From the NCBI GenBank assembly GCA_020853255.1, contig JADYZI010000257.1, positions 1 through 10,391 on the forward strand: a stretch of 10,391 nucleotides of DNA, given 5' to 3'. The translations under genes were made by a program, and so were the position numbers. Below, one piece after another: positions 5,510-10,391 of this stretch. Every line of letters starts with the position of its first letter. The first letter of the stretch is position 1. This DNA is from Acidobacteriota bacterium. GTDB taxonomy: Bacteria > Acidobacteriota > Blastocatellia > Pyrinomonadales > Pyrinomonadaceae. The notes under the pieces are model-generated. The model was not told where the DNA came from. It ran no database searches and saw only the letters and a program-made list of their open reading frames with translations.

Positions 5510-6343
5510 TTACCGCTTCGGTGCGGCGATCTGCTTTAACCCTGCTTTTGCACTGAGTTCTGTGACAACATTCTTTCCGGTTTTCTCTTCGAGTTCGAGC
5601 CTTGCTACTTTTGCGACATTTCCGCCTTGTTGGGCTACCTTTTTGTTTTCGTCGAAGGTCGTTGGTTCGGTCGCTTGCGAGATATCTTTGGTCGAGGCTT
5701 CAGCGAGCATATTCAAGATCAATTCCGTGTTGGTCATATTATCGCGGAGGTTTTCTTTCTTTAGCCCTTTGAGCGTCTTGTATTCTTTTGTGTTCTTCCC
5801 TGACCAGGTTTTGGTAATTATGTCAGTTAGCGTCGCAAACTGAATGCCTTCTTTCATTCCGCGACGTTTCCATTCGTCTGTCAGCTCTTTGCGTATCTCA
5901 ATGCTTTTGAGACGCTGGTTGATCCAGTTTTCTGAATAGCCGAGTTTGAGATATTGTTCCAATGCGCGGTCGATAGTGAGTTCCGGGTCTTGCATTTCTT
6001 CCAGGCGCTCGGAACCTACCTGGGCAAGCCACAGCTTGAATGGTTCAGCCTTCGGCGACGGAATCGATTGAATGATTCGCAATAGCCCCTCGGTATTTGC
6101 GCAATTCATTGGCTGTTTTCCGCCTGGCGTTTCGACCGAAAGGGGGGTGACAATTTGTCCCCACCCTTTGGCGAGTACTCGATCCCGCTTGCGCATCTTC
6201 TTAATATAGTCGCCCGGATCCTTGGTGTCGGTTAAAATTTGAACAACGTCGGAAATCACAAAGTACCAATTTTCGGTTTCGGCATTCCAAATCGTTCTTA
6301 CTTTGCGTTCTTCAAATAATCTTATTTCACTTTTCTTTTCCAT
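5510..6343 (-). CDS. BRO-N domain protein with DinD-like C-terminus
   Basis: The 277-residue product starts with a BRO-N fold (about 7-110): I-R-L-F-E-E-R-K-V-R-T-I-W-N, then WYFVISDVVQILTDTKDPGDYIKKM, a typical antirepressor-like DNA-binding domain of phages and large DNA viruses that is also common in bacterial chromosomes. Residues about 160-262 carry the motif series NTKEYKTLKGLKKENLRDNM, T-E-L-I-L-N-M-L-A-E-A-S-T and G-G-N-V-A-K-V-A-R, found in DinD (DNA damage-inducible protein D) and related chromosomal BRO proteins. The family's exact job is unclear; DNA binding and damage-linked regulation are inferences. It is four bases upstream of a ParD-tail-like ORF. It starts 18 bases after the radical SAM stop. 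No strong Shine-Dalgarno is seen at the ATG. Confidence 0.85.
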   Translation of the reverse strand: MEKKSEIRLFEERKVRTIWNAETENWYFVISDVVQILTDTKDPGDYIKKMRKRDRVLAKGWGQIVTPLSVETPGGKQPMNCANTEGLLRIIQSIPSPKAEPFKLWLAQVGSERLEEMQDPELTIDRALEQYLKLGYSENWINQRLKSIEIRKELTDEWKRRGMKEGIQFATLTDIITKTWSGKNTKEYKTLKGLKKENLRDNMTNTELILNMLAEASTKDISQATEPTTFDENKKVAQQGGNVAKVARLELEEKTGKNVVTELSAKAGLKQIAAPKR

Positions 6344-6361
6344 AGGTTTGTTCGTGCGGTT

Positions 6362-7426
6362 CTATTCTCGGGTCTGAAAATCCCTAATATCTTTAAACGG
6401 CTTCTCCTTGTCGTCAAAATCCGGCCGGTAGTAGTGGGAGGCGGATTCGTATTCCTGCATGAAGCCTTCTTCCATGCCGAGCTCTTCAAGGAGTGAAACG
6501 GCGTTAAACCATTCGCGTTCGGAGATTCGGCGGGAGAGGAGAATGTATCGCGGGTCGGTGGCGGCCTTGTTGGTCGCGTAGTATTGGGCCATCAGCGAAA
6601 CCGCGGTTTTCGGGCCGAGTTCGTCGCGGATCCATCGGAGGTTATCCTCAAGGCCCGCGATGTCGTTTGGCAGAACAAGCAGGCGGATGAGAAGGCCGCG
6701 TTTCAGCAAACTGACTGGCGGACTCAAGTCCGCGTTCCGGCCTGCGGGCGGACTCAAGTCCGCGTTCCGGAAGACAAGTTCATCGCCCATTTGGCGGTGC
6801 ATTTCTTTGATCGCATTGCGGGCGTGGACGGCGTAATCGCGTACCTTTGAGAACTGAAATCCAGCGTTGGAATCGGCGTATTTCAGGTCGGGCAAGTAGA
6901 TATCGACGATTCCGTCCAATAGCCGCAAGACCTCGACCGAATCGTATGCGTTCGTGTTGTAAACGATCGGCAATCGCAAACCTTTTTCAGCCGCAATCAA
7001 AATCGCCCTCGCCATCTGCGGTGCAAAGTGTGTCGGCGAAACGAAACCGATGTTATGACAGCCGCGGTCCTGCAATTCGAGCATCATCTTGGCCAATCGC
7101 TCATGCGTGACCTCGTTCTTTTTCTGCGTTTTCCAGGTTTGCGAGATCTGATAGTTCTGGCAGTAAACACAGCGAAGATTACAGTTGCCGAAAAAGATAT
7201 TCCCGGCCCCGTTCGTGCCGGATAAACAAGGCTCTTCACCAAAATGTGCGGTAAAGCTCGAAACGATCGGCAACCGGCCCGAATAGCACGCGGCTATCTC
7301 ATCATTCAGCCGGTCGTTGCCGCAATCTTTCGGGCAGACGGTGCACGAGCGAAGCAGTTCTTCGAGCGCCAGGACGCGCTCCTCAAGCTTAGTCTCCGCC
7401 AAGAGTTTTAGATACTTTGGGAGCAT
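6362..7426 (-). CDS. PflX-like radical SAM protein (COG1313 type)
   Basis: The 354-residue protein carries the radical SAM cluster motif C82-x3-C86-x2-C89 within GNCNLRCVYCQNY, binding a [4Fe-4S] cluster that cleaves S-adenosylmethionine. Four further cysteines (28, 31, 35, 47; C-x2-C-x3-C-x11-C) precede it, a feature of the PflX-type relatives of pyruvate formate-lyase activases. IVYNTNAYDS (154-163), DIYLPDLKYAD (175-185) and GLLIRLLVLPN (244-254) match the family. The true substrate of this group is unknown to me and no glycyl radical enzyme lies in the window. Residues 220-239 are an in-frame insertion of a duplicated palindromic repeat. The ATG at 7426 overlaps the DUF2721 gene end by 38 bases; AAGGA ten bases upstream supports this start, and the N-terminal helix and Cys cluster match the family. 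Confidence 0.88.
   Translation of the reverse strand: MLPKYLKLLAETKLEERVLALEELLRSCTVCPKDCGNDRLNDEIAACYSGRLPIVSSFTAHFGEEPCLSGTNGAGNIFFGNCNLRCVYCQNYQISQTWKTQKKNEVTHERLAKMMLELQDRGCHNIGFVSPTHFAPQMARAILIAAEKGLRLPIVYNTNAYDSVEVLRLLDGIVDIYLPDLKYADSNAGFQFSKVRDYAVHARNAIKEMHRQMGDELVFRNADLSPPAGRNADLSPPVSLLKRGLLIRLLVLPNDIAGLEDNLRWIRDELGPKTAVSLMAQYYATNKAATDPRYILLSRRISEREWFNAVSLLEELGMEEGFMQEYESASHYYRPDFDDKEKPFKDIRDFQTRE
6717..6770. repeat. Two tandem copies of a 24-bp palindromic repeat inside the radical SAM gene
   Basis: The two copies at 6717-6740 and 6747-6770 are identical over 24 bases and separated by 6 bases, giving a 30-base period. Each contains the dyad GCGGACT-CA-AGTCCGC (6718-6733 and 6748-6763). 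On the coding strand they encode R-N-A-D-L-S-P-P-A-G then R-N-A-D-L-S-P-P-V-S, keeping the reading frame. The insertion falls in the loop between Q-M-G-D-E-L-V-F and G-L-L-I-R. It looks like a REP-like interspersed element that has entered a coding region. Confidence 0.85.
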
Positions 7427-8000
7427 GCTTTTTGGATCCTTTTATTCGGCCCTTTGCGTTATATTGGCTTACAACCTCTTTCGGGGCCACCTCGCGCGCC
7501 AGTTCCCATGTAAAGTCCATTTCCTGCTTGATCGTCGCCGTGGCCATTGATGTTTCTTTCAGCATCAGCAGGCTTCCGTATAGCAGGAACAGGATCCCGA
7601 TAACTCCGATCGGCACGGGCAGCCAGCGATAAATATTAAAAAGGCCGGCAACGGCTATCGTCACGCTTGTCAGGATAAACATCCCGAGCCCGTAGTAGAA
7701 CGTCGCCATTGCCCGCTGCAGCAGGCGCGACCGGCTCGTCACCTTATCCAGCAGGTCCACTATCACCTCGACCCGCTTTTCATACAGCGGTACTTCCGAT
7801 TTGTCTTCGACGTAGATCATCTCGCCGAGACGGCGTTCGAGTTCGCGGGCTCGGTCAACCACCCGTCCAAGTCTTGTCGAGGTAGAAAGCACCAGTGAAC
7901 CAGTCGCCGAAATAAGCAGCGTCGGCGTGACCATCGCCGTCAGAAATTCAATGGTGCTGCCAAAATTGTCCTTGATATTTACGATCTCGCTCGCAAGCAT
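7389..8000 (-). CDS. DUF2721-family membrane protein
   Basis: The 203-residue product matches the DUF2721 family (PF11026), whose function is unknown. Seen: I-E-F-L-T-A-M-V-T-P-T-L-L-I-S-A-T-G as the first helix (about 18-42), the conserved following segment STRLGRVVDRARELERRLGE (41-60), a second basic motif LLDKVTSRSRLLQRAMATFY (82-101), then two helices at about 102-124 and 127-149. A soluble basic tail of about 50 residues ends with K-K-H-A-P-K-V-S-K. The last 38 bases overlap the radical SAM gene start, so the two are likely transcribed and perhaps translated together. The ATG at 8000 has no Shine-Dalgarno; a TAGAAT box ends nine bases before it. It is divergent from the esterase. Confidence 0.88.
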   Translation of the reverse strand: MLASEIVNIKDNFGSTIEFLTAMVTPTLLISATGSLVLSTSTRLGRVVDRARELERRLGEMIYVEDKSEVPLYEKRVEVIVDLLDKVTSRSRLLQRAMATFYYGLGMFILTSVTIAVAGLFNIYRWLPVPIGVIGILFLLYGSLLMLKETSMATATIKQEMDFTWELAREVAPKEVVSQYNAKGRIKGSKKHAPKVSKTLGGD

Positions 8001-8009
8001 AATTTATTG

Positions 8010-8015
8010 ATTCTA
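8010..8015 (-). promoter_or_regulatory. -10-like box TAGAAT before the DUF2721 gene
   Basis: On the minus strand TAGAAT is followed by nine bases and then the ATG at 8000. No -35 hexamer is clear. The expected transcription start would be within about three bases of the start codon. Confidence 0.4.
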
Positions 8016-8018
8016 AGC

Positions 8019-8024
8019 TATAAT
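8019..8024 (+). promoter_or_regulatory. Consensus -10 box TATAAT before the esterase gene
   Basis: A perfect TATAAT is followed by exactly nine bases (TGCCCCCGA) and then ATG 8034. No -35 hexamer is clear at 16-18 bases upstream. With the usual 6-8 base distance to the transcription start, the message would begin at or just before the ATG, so this also argues against an upstream TTG start at 8007. Confidence 0.5.
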
Positions 8025-8033
8025 TGCCCCCGA

Positions 8034-9047
8034 ATGCACATCATGATCCCTGAAGAGAATGGCTGCGGGTCGGTGGTTCGGCTGCGTCACGAAAGCGAGG
8101 TTTTGAAGGGCAATCCGCTTGGCGACCCCAGTGTACGCGACCTGTTCGCTTATCTTCCGCCCGGTTATTCATCCACGGACAAAAGGTTCCCGGCCGTCTA
8201 TTGCCTGACCGGCTTCACCGGGCGGGGCAAAATGCTTCTCAACGACAATGCGTTTACGCCAAATCTGGCCGAGCGGATGGACAAGCTGATCGCCGCCGGA
8301 ACGATCCAGCCAATGATCGCGGTGATGCCGAACTGTTTTACCTGGTTTGGCGGCTCGCAATACATAAACTCGACCGCCACCGGCCGCTATGAAGATTATC
8401 TTTCGCAGGAGATCGTCGCCGCCGTCGATGCCAATTTCCGGACGATCGCAGACCGGAATGCCCGTGCCGTTATGGGCAAATCGTCTGGCGGTTATGGCTC
8501 GCTGATAATGGGAATGCGGCATTCGGATGTATTCGGGCTCGTGTGTTCGACCGCTGGCGACGCCTATTTCGAATATTGTTACCCGATGGATTTTGCCAAG
8601 GCATTTCGCGGTATCAAAGGCGACGCGATCGGGTTTATGCGAAGATTTTGGTCAACCGAAAAGCAAGGCCGCGATGATCACGCGGCCCTTAACACCATCG
8701 GCATGGCCGCGTGTTATTCACCCGACGGCGAGTCTTTCGATATGCCATTCGATCTTGAGACAGGCGAGATGCGCGAGGAGGTTTGGGCCCGTTGGATCGA
8801 GCACGATCCGGTCAGGTTAGTTGAAAAACATGCCGCGGAACTAAAAAGCCTAAAGCTGCTCTACATTGACGCCGGAACCCGCGACGAATTTGCTCTCGAT
8901 GTCGGAGCACGGATCTTGTCGCGCAAACTCGCCGAGAACGCCATCGGCCACATTCACGAAGACTTTGACGACGGACACTTTCACATCTCGTACCGATACG
9001 ACCGCTCTCTTGAGTTGATCTCGTCGCACATCAAGGACGCTGGTTAG
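8034..9047 (+). CDS. Alpha/beta-hydrolase of the putative esterase (esterase D/FrmB-like) family
   Basis: From ATG 8034 the product is 337 residues; an ATG at 8043 is a close alternative, and neither has a Shine-Dalgarno. The protein shows the PF00756 layout: L-F-A-Y-L-P-P-G-Y near 37-45, F-P-A-V-Y-C-L-T-G-F (52-61, oxyanion region), Y-E-D-Y-L-S-Q-E-I (119-127), and the nucleophile elbow G-K-S-S-G-G with Ser about 150. Candidate acid residues are in YIDAGTRDEF (278-287) and the histidine in DDGHFHIS (312-319). No signal peptide is seen, so a cytoplasmic carboxylesterase is likely; the substrate is unknown. It is the only plus-strand gene, divergent from DUF2721 and convergent with the HdeD-family gene 30 bases away. 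Confidence 0.9.
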   Translation: MHIMIPEENGCGSVVRLRHESEVLKGNPLGDPSVRDLFAYLPPGYSSTDKRFPAVYCLTGFTGRGKMLLNDNAFTPNLAERMDKLIAAGTIQPMIAVMPNCFTWFGGSQYINSTATGRYEDYLSQEIVAAVDANFRTIADRNARAVMGKSSGGYGSLIMGMRHSDVFGLVCSTAGDAYFEYCYPMDFAKAFRGIKGDAIGFMRRFWSTEKQGRDDHAALNTIGMAACYSPDGESFDMPFDLETGEMREEVWARWIEHDPVRLVEKHAAELKSLKLLYIDAGTRDEFALDVGARILSRKLAENAIGHIHEDFDDGHFHISYRYDRSLELISSHIKDAG

Positions 9048-9077
9048 TTCCCGACGATCCTCGCGATTTGAGCACAG

Positions 9078-9620
9078 TCAGGAGTTCAAGGCCGTCTTAA
9101 ACTTTCGCAGCCCAAATGCAAGCATCAGGTATGAGACGCCGAACACAAAGGCGTAGATCCCGATGATCACGCCGACCGCGATCAGGCCTGTTTGCGGGAA
9201 GATGCCGATAAGCACACCGAAGAGGACCGAAAAGATTCCGCCAAGTATCAGCCAGAATTCGCCGGTAATCATTTTTCTCAACCGCGTCGCCGTCACAATT
9301 TCTAAAATGCCGGTGACGATCGCCCAGGCCGCTATCAGATACAGCCAGGCGGCTCCCATGGCAGCGGGCTGGATCAAGGTCAGAACTCCGATCAGGATAC
9401 CGACGACGCCTTCCAGGATCAGCCACCACCAATTCTCCGATCCCGCATTTGCGGAAAACGCTGAAATGATCGCAAGTATGCCGTCCAGTAACGCGAACAC
9501 GCCAAACACCAACACAAGTGACAGGAATGCTGCGGCTGGAAAGAACCATGCAGCGAGACCGAAAAGGATCGCGATTATCCCACGGATGAGAAATACCCAC
9601 CAATTACGCGACAACAGCAT
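9078..9620 (-). CDS. HdeD-family (DUF308) membrane protein
   Basis: The 180-residue product has six predicted membrane helices (about 8-27, 30-52, 64-84, 90-110, 120-140, 144-170) made of the duplicated three-helix DUF308 unit. Characteristic pieces are RNWWVFLIRGIIAILFGLAA, the L-D-G-I-L-A-I-I region, W-W-W-L-I-L-E-G-V-V-G-I-L-I-G-V-L-T and F-W-L-I-L-G-G-I-F-S-V-L-F-G. HdeD in E. coli contributes to acid resistance at high density, but most homologues are uncharacterised, so a stress role here is only a family-level guess. An AAGGGGG ribosome-binding site lies six bases before the ATG, and a TATAAT box lies 24 bases before it. Confidence 0.92.
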   Translation of the reverse strand: MLLSRNWWVFLIRGIIAILFGLAAWFFPAAAFLSLVLVFGVFALLDGILAIISAFSANAGSENWWWLILEGVVGILIGVLTLIQPAAMGAAWLYLIAAWAIVTGILEIVTATRLRKMITGEFWLILGGIFSVLFGVLIGIFPQTGLIAVGVIIGIYAFVFGVSYLMLAFGLRKFKTALNS

Positions 9621-9644
9621 ATTATCCCCCTTGAATTTTTCTCC

Positions 9645-9650
9645 ATTATA
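9645..9650 (-). promoter_or_regulatory. -10 box TATAAT of the HdeD-family gene
   Basis: On the minus strand a perfect TATAAT lies 24 bases before the ATG, giving a short leader that contains the AAGGGGG ribosome-binding site. The position for a -35 falls in the hairpin at 9659-9672 and shows no TTGACA-like match. Confidence 0.5.
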
Positions 9651-9654
9651 CTCG

Positions 9655-9672
9655 AAAACCCGCCTCTGCGGG
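9655..9672 (-). terminator. Weak terminator-like hairpin downstream of the DUF962 gene
   Basis: On the minus strand CCCGC-4 nt-GCGGG is followed by TTTTCG. The five-pair GC stem plus four T resemble a short intrinsic terminator that would end transcription arriving from the DUF962 gene, just before the HdeD promoter. The T-run is short and the hairpin is 138 bases after the DUF962 stop, so this is tentative. Confidence 0.4.
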
Positions 9673-9810
9673 AAATTGAAAGATCTGAGTGGGCTTAGGC
9701 TTATGGCTAGGTCGCGCGCAGCTTATGGGAAACGAGGCAAGAAAGAACAGGAAATTGAAGATTTGACGGTTCGGCGAGAACTGTCATTTGGAAATGTGGA
9801 ACCAATAAGA

Positions 9811-10137
9811 TCAAACGACCCGATCATAGGCCCGTTCGATCTCGCGGCCCATGCGGCCGGTGATCATATACCACATCATCTTGTAATCGGATATGAACGA
9901 CCAGAGAGGATATTTGAACGTAGCGGGGCGATTCTTTTCAATGACAAAGTGAGCGAACCACGCAAAAGCATAACCGACAGCCAATGAGAGCGGAAAGTAA
10001 TACCACATCCCCCGCCAAACAAGCCAGGCTAACAGCACCAGGCCCAGCGAGGTGCCGATAAAATGCAATATCCGCGTCATCGGCCGGCTGTGTTCCCGAA
10101 CGTAGAAAAGCCAAAACTCGCCGTAGTTGGTCATCAT
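9811..10137 (-). CDS. DUF962/Mpo1-like membrane protein
   Basis: The 108-residue product fits the DUF962 family (PF06127), whose yeast member Mpo1 is an iron-dependent dioxygenase in alpha-oxidation of 2-hydroxy fatty acids. Seen: F-W-L-F-Y-V-R-E-H-S-R-P (H16), R-I-L-H-F-I-G-T (H25), a hydrophobic hairpin at about 26-60, then A-H-F-V-I-E-K-N-R-P-A-T-F (H63) and YPLWSFISDYKMMW. These histidines are the conserved, presumably metal-binding ones. Length is typical of short bacterial members. Two ATG codons in tandem (10137, 10134) could start it; no Shine-Dalgarno is visible. It lies downstream of the zinc-ribbon protein on the same strand with a 105-base gap. The bacterial substrate is unknown. 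Confidence 0.88.
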   Translation of the reverse strand: MMTNYGEFWLFYVREHSRPMTRILHFIGTSLGLVLLAWLVWRGMWYYFPLSLAVGYAFAWFAHFVIEKNRPATFKYPLWSFISDYKMMWYMITGRMGREIERAYDRVV

Positions 10138-10155
10138 CGGTTCGGCGGTATCTGA

Positions 10156-10172
10156 AACGCCGGGCCCGCGTT
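10156..10172. repeat. GC-rich near-palindrome upstream of the DUF962 gene
   Basis: AACGCCGGGCCCGCGTT has AACG/CGTT arms around a GC-rich centre containing GGGCCC. It lies 19 bases before the DUF962 start. It could be a leader hairpin or protein-binding site; there is no further support. Confidence 0.3.
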
Positions 10173-10192
10173 GGCTGCTATATCAGTTCCAC

Positions 10193-10219
10193 TCAGCAAG
10201 CTGATCTGCGCCGCGCAGA
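10193..10219. repeat. Two abutting perfect hairpins after the zinc-ribbon gene
   Basis: TCAGC-AA-GCTGA (10193-10204) is followed at once by TCTGCGC-C-GCGCAGA (10205-10219). They start 24 bases past the zinc-ribbon stop codon on the minus strand. No T-run follows, so a classical terminator is not supported; a 3'-end structure is the simplest reading. Confidence 0.45.
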
Positions 10220-10242
10220 AAATGGCCTTGAGTCAGCCATGT

Positions 10243-10391
10243 TCAAGCTGCTGCTTCGTTCTGTTCTTCCTTGCGCGGAATAAATAGTATCCGCGAACAA
10301 CTTTCGCAGGTTATGATCTGCACTCCCTTTTTTACCTCGACCTGCATTTGCGGCCTGAGTGCCATGAAACAGGCACTGCATGATCCTTTCA
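10243..10391 (-). CDS. C-terminal part of a C4-type zinc-ribbon protein (COG1579-like), 5' end outside window
   Basis: An open frame enters from the right edge and ends at TGA 10245-10243, giving 48 residues. It holds two CxxC pairs, C-S-A-C and C-E-S-C, 24 residues apart, with A-L-R-P-Q-M between them and S-R-I-L-F after them. This is the zinc-ribbon end of the COG1579/PF02591 family, proteins with a long N-terminal coiled coil (outside the window) often described as putative nucleic-acid-binding. The first pair follows K-G-S; the fourth Cys is followed by S-R-I-L-F-I-P-R and an acidic/Ala tail. The function of the family is not established. A competing frame in the same place has no such motif and is rejected. 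Confidence 0.82.
   Translation of the reverse strand, partial: KGSCSACFMALRPQMQVEVKKGVQIITCESCSRILFIPRKEEQNEAAA

Noticed and set aside
6717..6770. CRISPR array
   Set aside because: Only two repeats with a 6-base spacer, inside a conserved gene, and no cas genes.
8007..8033. Upstream TTG start adding nine residues to the esterase
   Set aside because: A perfect TATAAT lies inside that extension, nine bases before ATG 8034, and the added residues match nothing in the family.
9622..9810. A gene in the gap between the HdeD-family and DUF962 genes
   Set aside because: No coding frame with a start, ribosome-binding site and protein-like composition was seen; only the promoter and terminator-like hairpin could be supported.
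9163..9987. 274-residue plus-strand open frame
   Set aside because: It is antisense to the HdeD-family and DUF962 genes and its translation is a low-complexity shadow of membrane-helix codons.
10138..10242. RNase P RNA gene beside the zinc-ribbon protein gene
   Set aside because: The gap is only 105 bases, too short for rnpB, and shows no recognisable conserved segments.
10193..10381. 62-residue minus-strand open frame at the right edge
   Set aside because: A different frame at the same place encodes the two-CxxC zinc-ribbon end of a known family and runs off the edge.

Overview
The window reads as a piece of a bacterial chromosome of moderate GC. My best guess is an Acidobacteriota-type organism, possibly of the Blastocatellia/Pyrinomonadaceae kind. 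The guess rests on the gene types (a polytopic PDZ+GAF sensor, a zinc-ribbon YggX-like protein, DUF2721, a DUF962/Mpo1-like protein) and on an intergenic repeat built from CACAGAG-like units. It is an inference; no rRNA or marker gene is present to settle it. I see no phage, plasmid, CRISPR array, transposase, tRNA or rRNA gene.

Almost everything is on the minus strand, so genes run right to left; only the esterase at 8034-9047 is on the plus strand. Both ends cut genes. The right edge holds the last 48 residues of a C4 zinc-ribbon protein. Next leftward come a DUF962/Mpo1-like membrane protein, a terminator-like hairpin, and an HdeD-family membrane protein that converges with the esterase. 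The esterase is divergent from a DUF2721 membrane protein, which overlaps a PflX-like radical SAM gene. A BRO-N/DinD-like protein and a short ParD-tail-like ORF follow, then an exported HExxH protein of no family I can name and a small four-helix membrane protein.

Further left are a ParD/ParE toxin-antitoxin pair whose toxin stop codon directly abuts a BCP/PrxQ peroxiredoxin start, an inverted repeat filling the next gap, and a YggX-like iron/oxidative-stress protein. A 371-bp intergenic stretch rich in short hairpins precedes a large sensor protein whose start is at 1720 and which runs off the left edge after 573 residues.

Functional threads: peroxiredoxin plus YggX-like protein form a small oxidative-stress neighbourhood with parDE directly upstream. 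BRO-DinD plus a ParD-like tail may be a separate toxin-antitoxin or phage-derived remnant. The most unusual sequence-level observations are a tandem palindromic repeat inserted in frame in the radical SAM gene (6717-6770), a divergent gene pair in which both ATGs lie 9 nt after a -10-like box (possible leaderless mRNAs), and the 3-unit versus 4-unit inverted repeat at 2400-2480. I did not find a clear, complete, previously undescribed system.
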